A stretch of 64,000 nt of DNA from SHVO01 sp964576515. Its GTDB lineage: Bacteria; Pseudomonadota; Alphaproteobacteria; Rhodospirillales; Rhodospirillaceae. The stretch spans positions 682,001 through 746,000 of the forward strand of contig CAZNUW010000001.1 of assembly GCA_964576515.1 (NCBI GenBank). Direction: 5' to 3'. The translations under genes and the position numbers were made by a program. The notes under the pieces are model-generated. The model searched no databases. It had not been told where the DNA came from and was given only the letters and a program-made list of their open reading frames with translations. Below, one piece after another: positions 9,365 through 16,604 of this stretch (the stretch's first letter is position 1; every line of letters starts with the position of its first letter).

Positions 9365-9448
9365 CTAAAGACGATCGCAGGCGGAAGCGTAAGCGATGGA
9401 GCCGACCAGAAAGGCTACTCCGGCGAGGATGAGAATGACGTCAAGCAT
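9365..9448 (-). CDS. 27-aa membrane peptide heading the kdp operon
   Basis: This small frame encodes MLDVILILAGVAFLVGSIAY followed by ASACDRL and a TAG. It is one hydrophobic helix with a short polar C-terminus. It lies immediately before kdpF with 9 bases between them, and its upstream region AACCTCGGATGTG-side contains a promoter-like element on the same strand. The peptide resembles KdpF in size and topology, but it lacks the RPERF ending and instead ends in ACDRL. It may be a second small subunit or a regulator of the pump. I recall similar short frames before kdpF in other proteobacteria, but that is memory and not checked. The evidence is position, length and hydrophobicity, so confidence is moderate. 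Confidence 0.62.
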   Translation of the reverse strand: MLDVILILAGVAFLVGSIAYASACDRL

Positions 9449-9519
9449 GGCGAACCTCGGATGTGTGCGTGCACGGACGACCACGCCGACCGTGCTGTGA
9501 ATACTGGGTGAAAGGGAGA

Positions 9520-9556
9520 TATAGATTCGAGGGAGCGTATCCGGCGAAGTTATATA
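9520..9556 (-). promoter_or_regulatory. Promoter-like element upstream of the kdp operon (copy 1)
   Basis: Read on the minus strand, this 37-base segment starts with TATAT and ends with CCTCGAATCTATA. The same 13-mer, with TATAT at the same distance, recurs at 10100-10136 upstream of the neighbouring membrane protein gene. The TCTATA end could serve as a -10 hexamer about 70 bases before the first operon ATG. No good -35 is visible, which would fit an activator-dependent promoter. The element also contains a GATTC (GANTC) site. Confidence 0.45.
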
Positions 9557-9557
9557 T

Positions 9558-9573
9558 GCCGCATATATGCGGC
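9558..9573. promoter_or_regulatory. Perfect 16-bp palindrome upstream of the kdp promoter element
   Basis: GCCGCATATATGCGGC is a perfect palindrome. It lies directly upstream (in the minus direction) of the promoter-like element at 9520-9556. A shifted ATATATGC repeat overlaps it. Its position fits an activator site, for example for KdpE, but I cannot match it to a known KdpE consensus. Confidence 0.4.
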
Positions 9574-9630
9574 CGGCGCGGAGCGCGCGGACTCGCCCCT
9601 CTCCGCCGCAAGAGAACGTCGATCGAGATT

Positions 9631-10047
9631 TCATTCCGGCGCGGCAAAGGGCAGGATGGCGCGCAAGATCGCAACGATCGCGAAAAACGCGGCCCACACG
9701 GCGGCCAGATCGAGATTGGTGACGCGTCGCGGCGCGAGATATGCCTCGCGCGCCCGCTGTGCTTCGGGGATTCCTTTACGCGAGAGCCAATCGAAGGCGC
9801 CCAGGAGCGTCACGTGAAGCAGCCCGTGCACACCCATCATCACCATCGTTAAGTCGCGCACGAGCGCGACTTGCGAGACTTCATGCCGCGAGGCGATGAC
9901 GATCAGCAACATCGTCAACCCCGTCCAAATGATGTAGCGCCTGTTGGCGCGTGTCGGCGGCAGCGCCGCCCATGCCGTCAACGCCGACCCGCATCGTTGC
10001 CGGAGGGCGCGCGTTTTCTCATCCGGAGCAGCGGCTTTGGGGTTCAT
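9631..10047 (-). CDS. Small inner-membrane protein of unknown function
   Basis: I do not recognise this 138-aa protein. It has three likely transmembrane helices: about 38-53 (IIWTGLTMLLIVIAS), 60-85 (a Met-rich DLTMVMMGVHGLLHVTLLG stretch) and 108-130 near the C-terminus. A charged linker containing EAQRAREAYLAPRR lies between the last two. The ATG at 10047 is preceded by GCGAGG at about 9 bases. A GTG at 10098 is possible but lacks a ribosome-binding site and would lie upstream of the likely transcription start. The gene is downstream of a promoter-like element shared with the kdp operon, so co-regulation with potassium uptake is a reasonable guess, not a conclusion. Confidence 0.6.
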   Translation of the reverse strand: MNPKAAAPDEKTRALRQRCGSALTAWAALPPTRANRRYIIWTGLTMLLIVIASRHEVSQVALVRDLTMVMMGVHGLLHVTLLGAFDWLSRKGIPEAQRAREAYLAPRRVTNLDLAAVWAAFFAIVAILRAILPFAAPE

Positions 10048-10099
10048 GTGAAGCGGCCTCGCGATCACGCTCGATGATCGGAATATCGGCCTCTTCACG

Positions 10100-10136
10100 T
10101 ATAGATTCGAGGAAGTCCGCCAGCCGGAAAAATATA
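10100..10136 (-). promoter_or_regulatory. Promoter-like element (copy 2) upstream of the small membrane protein gene
   Basis: Read on the minus strand this starts TATATTTTTCC and ends CCTCGAATCTATA. The last 13 bases and the first five are identical to the segment at 9520-9556, and both have the same total length of 37. It ends 52 bases before the ATG at 10047. A less perfect GGCG-N6-CGCC inverted repeat containing TATATG lies further upstream around 10158-10171. Confidence 0.45.
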
Positions 10137-10176
10137 GAGCGCGTATAGGCCGCGATGGCGCGGCGTATATGCGCCG

Positions 10177-11457
10177 TTATTGGGACGGCGGCTCCGCCGT
10201 CTCGGTCGGTGGCGCGGCCGGTTCTTCCGGGAGAGCCGATGGCGCAGGCGGCACGACCGCTTGCGGCGTATTGATGAGTTGCCAGAAACGGTCGCGCAAC
10301 GCCCCGGCTTCCGGCGTGACATCTGTTTCGAGGATGAACTCGCCGAGCCGTTCGGACGGCGGCAGCAGCACCGGATCGTTCTTGATTTCGGGCTTCACGT
10401 AAAGCGCCGATGCCGCGACCGCGTTGCCGTAGCCCGTCGCGTTTGTCGCGCGGGCGGCAACTTCGGGCCGCAGCGTGTAGTCGATGAACCGGCGCGCGGC
10501 ATCCGGATTGGCGGAGGCCTTCGGGATCGCGAACATCGCGAACCAGGCTACGGTGCCCTGCGCTGGCAGCACATAGCGCAGTTCGGGACCGCGTCCGGCC
10601 GCCGCGATCATCGCCCGGGCGCGGTAAACGTCGCCGGACGTCGCGAGCGCCAGACACACATCGCCCACCGCGAGGCTGTCGACGATGTCCGCGGCGCTGA
10701 ACTTGGCGATACTCGGCCGCACCGCTTCCCAAAGCCGGCTGGCGAGTTCGGTGTCCTCGGCCGCACCCGACGACGGCGGCCGGTCCAGATAGCGCAAGGC
10801 GATCGGAAATGCGCCGCGCGGCGTATCAACGACTTGCACGCCGCAATCGGCGAGTTTGGCGGCATAATCCGGCTCAAGCAGCAGCGCCCAACTTTCGAGC
10901 GGCGTATCAACAGGAAGGCGCGCGGCGATCTTCACCGGATCGAAAGCGAGGCCCAATGTGCCCCACGCGGCGACGATTCCGTGATCGTTTCCAGGATCGT
11001 AGATCGCAGCTTGCGACGTGACCGCGTTGTCGAGGTTGGCGCCGTTCGTGAGGCGGTCGGAGGAAAGCTCGCTTAAGACACCGGCTTCGGCGAGGCGTTT
11101 CAAACCGATCCCCGATGTGAGGATCAGATCGTGCGTCAAGGCGCCGCCGTCGGCCAGGGTCCGCAGCTCGTCCAGCGTATCGTACCGGTCGACGACGACT
11201 TTCAGGCCCGTATCGGCCTCGAACCCGCCGATCACCTCGCCCGGAATCACATCGCGCCACACCAGGAGGCGCAATTCCCCGGAGCCCGCGGCGGGAATAA
11301 CACCGGGCGCGGACTCCGGCGGACGCACCGACGGAACCGGCGCCAGCGTCAGATAGACAGCCCAGAACCCGATCAGAACGAGACTTAAGACGCCGCCGAG
11401 AACCCACGCCGGGGTCCGCCGGCGCGGCGCGTTGGACTTGGAAACGTTCATATTCAT
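10177..11457 (-). CDS. Membrane-anchored polyamine-type extracellular solute-binding protein (orphan)
   Basis: A 426-aa PotD/PotF-like periplasmic binding protein. The fold signature begins near residue 60 (LRLLVWRDVIPGEVIGGFEADTG) and continues with GGALTHDLILTSG, AAWGTLGLAFDP and TVAWFAMFAIPKASANPDAA. PotD-type proteins bind spermidine or putrescine for ABC import. Instead of a cleavable signal, the N-terminus is basic (PRRRTPAWVLGG) followed by one helix at about 18-38 with no obvious cleavage site, so it is probably anchored. The last 35 residues are Pro/Ala/Glu-rich. No permease or ATPase gene is nearby, so ligand and partner are unknown. It may serve sensing instead of transport (inference). 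Confidence 0.78.
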   Translation of the reverse strand: MNMNVSKSNAPRRRTPAWVLGGVLSLVLIGFWAVYLTLAPVPSVRPPESAPGVIPAAGSGELRLLVWRDVIPGEVIGGFEADTGLKVVVDRYDTLDELRTLADGGALTHDLILTSGIGLKRLAEAGVLSELSSDRLTNGANLDNAVTSQAAIYDPGNDHGIVAAWGTLGLAFDPVKIAARLPVDTPLESWALLLEPDYAAKLADCGVQVVDTPRGAFPIALRYLDRPPSSGAAEDTELASRLWEAVRPSIAKFSAADIVDSLAVGDVCLALATSGDVYRARAMIAAAGRGPELRYVLPAQGTVAWFAMFAIPKASANPDAARRFIDYTLRPEVAARATNATGYGNAVAASALYVKPEIKNDPVLLPPSERLGEFILETDVTPEAGALRDRFWQLINTPQAVVPPAPSALPEEPAAPPTETAEPPSQ

Positions 11458-11576
11458 AAAGCAATCTGTCCCGGTTTGTGTCCCGCCCGCAAGTGGCGAC
11501 GGGCGCGCAAAGGGGTAACAGCCTTGTGCCCTGCATCGGCTATGGATAGGTAGAAGCGCAAATTACAGGTCTTCAC

Positions 11577-12353
11577 GTGGCAAGCGAACTTCAGGATTCG
11601 GACATCCCCCGCACTGTGCTCATCACAGGCGCGGCCAAACGCATCGGGCGCGCGCTGGCGGAGGATTTCGGCGCGCGCGGCTGGTCGGTTGCGATTCATT
11701 ACAATGGTTCGGCCGCCGAGGCTGAATCCGCCGTTGCCGCGGTCCAACACTCCGGCGCGAAGGCGGTCGCCCTCAAAGCCGATCTCGCCGACGCGGCGGC
11801 CGTCGACACATTAGTGCCCAACGCGGTCAATGCGCTCGGCCCCATCGGATGTTTGATCAATAACGCCTCGATCTTCGAGCGCGACGAGGCGATGACCGCA
11901 ACACATGACTCGTGGGACCGCCACCAGGCCGTGAACTTGCGCGCGCCCTTCTTCCTGTCGCAAGCTTTCGCGAAACAACTGCCCGACGCCGCCAAAGGCT
12001 GCGTCATCAACATCATCGACGAGCGCGTGTGGCAGCTTACGCCGCACTTCATGTCCTATACCGTGAGTAAGACCGGGCTTTGGACCCTGACGCAAACCCT
12101 GGCCATGGCGTTGGCGCCCCGGATCAGGGTCAATGCGGTCGGCCCCGGGCCCACCCTGCCCAGCCCCTACCAGAGCCAGGCCCAATTCGACCGCCAGCGG
12201 GCCGGAATGCCCCTCGGACACGGGACCACCCCGGCGGAAATCTGCACGGCCGTACGATTCATCCTTGATGCGCCGGCCATGACGGGCCAGATGATTGCCC
12301 TGGACGGCGGCCAGCATTTGGGGTGGAAGCAGGACGCCGGCGACCAAGAATGA
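11577..12353 (+). CDS. SDR-family pteridine (dihydromonapterin/dihydrofolate) reductase, FolM-like
   Basis: A 258-aa short-chain dehydrogenase/reductase. The NADPH motif TGAAKRIGR at 17-25, with Lys-Arg in the loop, is typical of pteridine reductases. The active site has Tyr161 and Lys165 (SYTVSK). The usual catalytic Ser is replaced by Asp148 (NIIDER), as in PTR1 and FolM enzymes. NNAS and GPGPTLP motifs complete the fold. The start is GTG at 11577. Dihydroneopterin aldolase (folB) follows after 12 bases, which supports a role in tetrahydrofolate or tetrahydromonapterin synthesis. Substrate preference cannot be read from sequence. The gene is divergent from the PotD-like gene. Confidence 0.82.
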   Translation: MASELQDSDIPRTVLITGAAKRIGRALAEDFGARGWSVAIHYNGSAAEAESAVAAVQHSGAKAVALKADLADAAAVDTLVPNAVNALGPIGCLINNASIFERDEAMTATHDSWDRHQAVNLRAPFFLSQAFAKQLPDAAKGCVINIIDERVWQLTPHFMSYTVSKTGLWTLTQTLAMALAPRIRVNAVGPGPTLPSPYQSQAQFDRQRAGMPLGHGTTPAEICTAVRFILDAPAMTGQMIALDGGQHLGWKQDAGDQE

Positions 12354-12365
12354 GGTGCCACCGCC

Positions 12366-12788
12366 ATGAGTTCCCTGAAACCCGTCGTTGAGCCGCTTCG
12401 CATCGCCGACGCCGGTGCTGGCCTGCGGCATGTCTTCGTCCGCGACCTGGTCGTGGCCTGTAACATCGGCATCCATCAGCACGAAAAGACCGGCCCGCAG
12501 CGCGTGCGGATCAATGTGGATCTGGGCGTTCTGGAAGGCCACGCGCCCCACGAGGATAAGCTGGAAAACGTGGTGTGTTATGAGGATGTGGTGACCCGGG
12601 TGCGCGGCATCGTGGCCGACGGCCATATCAATCTGGCCGAGACTTTGGCCGAACGGATCGCCGCGATTTGCCTGCAAAACCCGAGGTGCCGGTCGGCCCG
12701 GGTCCGGGTCGAGAAACTCGACGTGTTCGCCGACGCGAACGGCGCGGGTGTGGAAATCGAACGCCTGTCCAAAATCCCGCTGCGGTAG
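12366..12788 (+). CDS. folB: Dihydroneopterin aldolase
   Basis: A 140-aa FolB enzyme that cleaves 7,8-dihydroneopterin to 6-hydroxymethyl-7,8-dihydropterin and glycolaldehyde in folate synthesis. Family motifs are visible: FVRDLVVACNIGIHQHEKTGPQRV, the central LENVVCYEDV, the NLAETLAERIA helix carrying the substrate-binding Glu, and VRVEKLDVF containing the catalytic Lys. It has a ~20-residue N-terminal extension compared with typical 120-aa homologues. It follows the FolM-like gene by 12 bases and ends about 446 bases before uvrC. Confidence 0.93.
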   Translation: MSSLKPVVEPLRIADAGAGLRHVFVRDLVVACNIGIHQHEKTGPQRVRINVDLGVLEGHAPHEDKLENVVCYEDVVTRVRGIVADGHINLAETLAERIAAICLQNPRCRSARVRVEKLDVFADANGAGVEIERLSKIPLR

Positions 12789-13234
12789 TCCCGCAAGGCC
12801 GCCCACCCCCGGTTGCGGCGACTCGCGTAAAATGCGTGTTTTTCTGCAATCGAATCGCAACGCAGGGCCAGCCGGACCGGTGTGTCAAGGCAAGTTGTGC
12901 ACAACGGCTCGAGAAGCTTTTGGCATCCCCTATGCGGCGGCGCGAACCCTAACGGAGTCGCTACCAGCTTCCGCGCATTTGTAAAAAATATATGTATTTC
13001 AATGCTATAATTTTTGTGCCCCTTTTTTAGGCAGAGAGAACAAAAACCCCGGAACCTTAAGCAAGGGGTCCATCGGGCACTAGCTTTCAACAGACTTATC
13101 CACAGGATTCGTGGATATCCGTCACGGGACGGTCACACCCCGGAAAAACCAGCGCTCGATGCCCTTGATGCGCGAGCCAAAGGAAACGGGGCCCTTCATT
13201 GACCGGGGCGGGGAAACACCGCAGATAGGCTGCC
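12789..13234. other. 446-base non-coding gap upstream of uvrC
   Basis: No convincing gene is present. The gap contains the palindrome GTTGTGCACAAC (12895-12906), an AT-rich run at about 12977-13030 including AAAAAATATATG and CTATAATTTTT, and an inverted pair of DnaA-box-like sequences at 13096-13117. It is by far the most AT-rich patch of the first 30 kb. It could hold the uvrC promoter, a DnaA-bound control region or a replication-associated site. Confidence 0.5.
13096..13117. promoter_or_regulatory. DnaA box with inverted partner
   Basis: TTATCCACA at 13096-13104 is a perfect consensus DnaA box. Together with GTGGATA at 13111-13117 it forms the inverted repeat TATCCAC-N7-GTGGATA. It lies about 70 bases downstream of an AT-rich run and 118 bases before the uvrC start. 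One strong box is not proof of an origin. Confidence 0.45.
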
Positions 13235-15163
13235 ATGTCCGTGTCCGACCTTTCCGACGACCCGGCGGCGGCCCAGGACGCCCTCCCGGATGACGACGCC
13301 CCGCTCGACCCGTCCGCGCTGGGGAACGGCCTGGCCGTCCTGACGGACGCCGTGCGTACCCTGACCCAGAAGCCCGGCGTCTATCGGATGATGAACGCCA
13401 AGGGCGACGCGCTTTACGTCGGGAAGGCGAAAAACCTCAAGAAACGGGTGTCGTCCTATCTCCGAACCGACCGCATGCCGCTCCGGTTGCAGCGGATGGT
13501 GTTCGAGACCCGCACCTTTGAAGTGGTGATCACCCACACCGAGGCTGAGGCCCTGTTGCTCGAAAGCAACCTGATCAAGCAACTCAAGCCCCGCTACAAC
13601 ATCATCTTCCGGGACGACAAATCGTTCCCCTACATCATGATCGAGGGCGGCCACGCGTTCCCGCGCATTGTGAAACACCGCGGCGCGCGGGGGAAAGGCA
13701 ACGAATACTTCGGGCCCTTCGCGTCCGCCATGTCGGTCAACGCGACTCTGACGACGCTGCAAAAGGTCTTCTTGCTGCGGAGCTGCACCGACGCCGTGTT
13801 TTCGGCCCGCACGCGCCCCTGCCTCCTGTACCAGATCAAGCGCTGTTCGGCCCCGTGCGTGAACCGCATCGGCCAGGAGGAATACGCCGATCTGCTGCGC
13901 CAAGCCCGCGAGTTCCTGACCGGCGACAGTCGCACCGTGCAGCAGGAACTGGCGCGCCGCATGGACGCCGCAGCGGCGGAACTGCAGTACGAAGCGGCCG
14001 CGTCGTTCCGCGACCGAATCCGCGCCATGACCCAGGTGCAGGCGCATCAGGACATCAACGTCGAAGGCGTCGGGGAAGTCGACGTCGTTGCCTTGCACCG
14101 CGCGGGCGGCAACGCCTGTGTGCAGGTGTTTTTCTTCCGGGGCGGCCAGAATTTCGGCAACCGGGCGTATTTCCCGGCGCACGCCGGCGACGAGGAAGAC
14201 AGCGCGATCGTCGAGGCGTTCCTCGCGCAGTTCTACGAGTCCTTCGCCGCGCCCAAGGAAATCCTCACCAATGTCGCCCCGCAGAACGCCGATCTCATCG
14301 TCGAAGCCCTGTCGCTGCGCGCGAACCGCAGCGTATCGATCAGCCAGCCCCAGCGCGGCAACCGGCGTAAACTGATGGAGCACGCCGAGATCAACGCCCG
14401 CGAGGCGCTGCTGCGGCGCATGGCCGAGAATGCGGCGCAACGCAAACTGCTGGAGGCCACCGCCCAGGTCTTCGGCCTTGCCAATCCGCCGCAGCGCATC
14501 GAGGTGTACGACAACTCACACATCTCGGGCACCGGCACCGTCGGCGCGATGATCGTCGCCGGACCGGACGGGTTGATGAAAAACGCCTACCGCAAGTTCA
14601 ACATCAAGGCGGCGGAATTCGCCCCCGGCGACGACTATGCCTCCATGCGCGAGGTGATGGCCCGGCGCTTCACCCGCGCGCAGAAGGACGATCCGGAGCG
14701 CAGCTTGGGGCAATGGCCCGATCTGGTCCTCTTGGACGGCGGGCTCGGTCAGCTCAATACCGCCCTCAGGGTGCTCGCCGATCTGGGGATCGGCGATCTT
14801 TGCATCGCAGCCATCGCCAAGGGCCCGGACCGTAACGCCGGACGCGAGCAGTTCTTCATGCCGGGCCGCACGCCTTTCATGCTGCCGCCCAATCATCCGA
14901 CCCTGTTCTTTTTGCAACGTCTTCGCGACGAGGCGCACAGGTTCGCGATCTCGGCTCACCGCGCGAAACGCTCGAAAGCCATCGGACAATCGTTGCTGGA
15001 TGAAGTCGCCGGCATCGGCGCGGCGCGAAAGAAGTCACTTCTGCGACACTTCGGCTCGGCCAAGGCGGTGGCCGGCGCGGGGCTTTCCGACCTGCGGACC
15101 GTGCCCGGAATCAGCGCCACGACGGCGAAAAAAATCTATGACCATTTCCATCCCGACGAGTAG
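13235..15163 (+). CDS. uvrC: UvrC, excinuclease ABC subunit C
   Basis: A 642-aa nucleotide-excision-repair nuclease that makes the 3' and 5' incisions around lesions marked by UvrAB. It has a GIY-YIG domain (PGVYRMM...ALYVGKAKNLKKRV, about 47-75), a UVR motif region at about 240 (LQYEAAASFRDRI), the RNase-H-like C-terminal nuclease (YDNSHISGTGTVG near 430 and the DLVLLDGGLGQL Asp near 500), and tandem helix-hairpin-helix motifs at about 585-640. The ~35-residue acidic N-terminal extension before the GIY domain is common in alphaproteobacteria. It begins a run with pgsA, moaD and moaE. Confidence 0.97.
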   Translation: MSVSDLSDDPAAAQDALPDDDAPLDPSALGNGLAVLTDAVRTLTQKPGVYRMMNAKGDALYVGKAKNLKKRVSSYLRTDRMPLRLQRMVFETRTFEVVITHTEAEALLLESNLIKQLKPRYNIIFRDDKSFPYIMIEGGHAFPRIVKHRGARGKGNEYFGPFASAMSVNATLTTLQKVFLLRSCTDAVFSARTRPCLLYQIKRCSAPCVNRIGQEEYADLLRQAREFLTGDSRTVQQELARRMDAAAAELQYEAAASFRDRIRAMTQVQAHQDINVEGVGEVDVVALHRAGGNACVQVFFFRGGQNFGNRAYFPAHAGDEEDSAIVEAFLAQFYESFAAPKEILTNVAPQNADLIVEALSLRANRSVSISQPQRGNRRKLMEHAEINAREALLRRMAENAAQRKLLEATAQVFGLANPPQRIEVYDNSHISGTGTVGAMIVAGPDGLMKNAYRKFNIKAAEFAPGDDYASMREVMARRFTRAQKDDPERSLGQWPDLVLLDGGLGQLNTALRVLADLGIGDLCIAAIAKGPDRNAGREQFFMPGRTPFMLPPNHPTLFFLQRLRDEAHRFAISAHRAKRSKAIGQSLLDEVAGIGAARKKSLLRHFGSAKAVAGAGLSDLRTVPGISATTAKKIYDHFHPDE

Positions 15164-15189
15164 AGTTGGGGGATAGAAAAGGACGCCCT

Positions 15190-15750
15190 TTGCTCAACCT
15201 TCCCAACCTTCTCACGATCTCGCGCATCTTCGTGATCCCCATCGTGCTGGTGCTGATGGTGTTCGAGACCGCGCCCGCGCGCTGGACGGCGTGCGCGCTG
15301 TTCACGCTGGCGGGCATCACCGATTTCTTCGACGGATACCTCGCGCGGCGCTCCAACATGGTTTCCGCGTTAGGCCGTTTCCTCGATCCCATTGCCGACA
15401 AGTTGCTTGTCGTGGCCGTCTTGTTCATGGTCGTGGCCCTGCCCGGACGCGTCAACGAGTGGTCCTTGTTCCCGGCCCTCGTCATCCTACTGCGCGAGAT
15501 CATGGTTTCGGGCTTGCGCGAATTCCTTGCGGAATTGCGCGTCGGTCTGCCGGTGACAAAACTCGCCAAGGCGAAAACCACCGTACAGATGATCGCGCTC
15601 GGCTTCCTGATCGTCGGCGACATCGCACCGCCGGACCTCCCGGCGAAACTGATCGGCGAGATCGGCATCTGGGTTGCCGCGGTGATCACGCTCATCACCG
15701 GTTACGACTATCTGCGCGCCGGACTGAAGCACATGGGCGCCAAAGCGTAA
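15190..15750 (+). CDS. pgsA: CDP-diacylglycerol-glycerol-3-phosphate 3-phosphatidyltransferase
   Basis: A 186-aa polytopic inner-membrane enzyme that makes phosphatidylglycerophosphate, the committed step to phosphatidylglycerol and cardiolipin. The CDP-alcohol phosphatidyltransferase signature DG-x2-AR-x8-G-x3-D-x3-D is complete in the segment beginning DGYLARRSN and ending DPIAD. Four or more hydrophobic helices follow. I prefer the TTG at 15190 over a TTG at 15166 because AAAGGA lies six bases upstream and the product then starts MLNLPNLLTISRI, the family norm. The gene lies 26 bases after uvrC and overlaps moaD by one base (TAATG). Confidence 0.94.
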   Translation: MLNLPNLLTISRIFVIPIVLVLMVFETAPARWTACALFTLAGITDFFDGYLARRSNMVSALGRFLDPIADKLLVVAVLFMVVALPGRVNEWSLFPALVILLREIMVSGLREFLAELRVGLPVTKLAKAKTTVQMIALGFLIVGDIAPPDLPAKLIGEIGIWVAAVITLITGYDYLRAGLKHMGAKA

Positions 15751-16007
15751 TGGCCATGACGGTGCTCTACTTCGCCGCGGTGAAGGAAACAATCGGACTG
15801 TCGCAGGAAGACGTGACGCCCCCGCCCAGCGTCGTCACGGTGAACGACCTGATGGATTGGCTCGCGACCCGCAGCGCCAAACACGCCGACGCCTTTGCGC
15901 GGCGCACGACGATAAAAAGCGCGGTCGATCAAACCCACGTCCCGCTGTCGGCCCGGCTGGGCGACGCGCGCGAGGTCGCCTTCTTCCCGCCGGTGACGGG
16001 CGGATGA
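15750..16007 (+). CDS. moaD: MoaD, molybdopterin synthase small subunit
   Basis: An 85-aa ubiquitin-fold sulfur carrier. Its C-terminal Gly-Gly (FFPPVTGG) is the thiocarboxylate-forming tail that donates sulfur to precursor Z. The N-terminal VLYFAAVKETIGL strand-helix is typical. Start at ATG 15750 overlaps the pgsA stop as TAATG; a second ATG at 15756 is also possible. The stop overlaps the moaE start as ATGA, consistent with the equimolar MoaD-MoaE complex. Confidence 0.93.
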   Translation: MAMTVLYFAAVKETIGLSQEDVTPPPSVVTVNDLMDWLATRSAKHADAFARRTTIKSAVDQTHVPLSARLGDAREVAFFPPVTGG

Positions 16008-16477
16008 CGCGGGTCCGCGTCCAGCGCGAACCTTTCGACGCGGGCCGGGAGCTCAACGCCTTCCTGAACGAAACGCCCCACGCTGGCGGCATCGCCGTGT
16101 TCGTCGGTCAGATGCGCGACTTCCGGGGGCCCGACCGGACGCAGGGCGAACCGGTGAGCGCGATGACCCTCGAACACTATCCCGGCATGGCCGAACGCGA
16201 ACTCGAAGCGCTGGTCGACGAGGCGTTGCAGCGCTGGCGTCTGGATGGCGTGCGTGTCGTGCACCGGACCGGCGACCTCCGTCCCGCCGATCCCATCGTT
16301 TTTGTCGCCGCCGCCGCCGCCCACCGCGCCGATGCGCTCGATGCATGCGCTTTCCTGATCGACTGGCTCAAAACAAAAGCGCCGTTCTGGAAGAAAGAGA
16401 CGACGCCCGAAGGCGCATCGTGGGTCGAGGCCGCCACCTCCGACGACGCCCGCGCCGCCCGTTGGGAAACCCCTTAA
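16004..16477 (+). CDS. moaE: MoaE, molybdopterin synthase catalytic subunit
   Basis: A 157-aa enzyme that, with MoaD, converts cyclic pyranopterin monophosphate to molybdopterin. Family motifs are present: GGIAVFVGQMRDF near 25-40, TLEHYPGMAERELEAL, VVHRTGDLRPADPIVFVA, and the active-site lysine segment KTKAPFWKKE near 125-135. The ATG at 16004 is fixed by its ATGA overlap with moaD. About 127 bases with no recognisable gene follow, apart from an isolated TGTGGATG. Confidence 0.95.
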   Translation: MTRVRVQREPFDAGRELNAFLNETPHAGGIAVFVGQMRDFRGPDRTQGEPVSAMTLEHYPGMAERELEALVDEALQRWRLDGVRVVHRTGDLRPADPIVFVAAAAAHRADALDACAFLIDWLKTKAPFWKKETTPEGASWVEAATSDDARAARWETP

Positions 16478-16604
16478 AAAAACACACCTTTCCCGTTGTG
16501 GATGCACCGCATCCTATCGGCCCGGTTGTGTGAATTTTCGCAACCACGCCCAACACTTGCGCGTTGATCACTCAGGTTGTCAGGACGTTGAGGCCAGAAC
16601 GGCC

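Noticed and set aside
12789..13234. Chromosomal replication origin
   Set aside because: Only one perfect DnaA box and one partial inverted partner are present. Neighbouring genes (folB, uvrC) are not typical oriC neighbours. Kept only as a low-rank observation.
13196..14440. Minus-strand open frame (414 codons) opposite uvrC
   Set aside because: uvrC on the plus strand is certain, and the antisense product has no recognisable fold.
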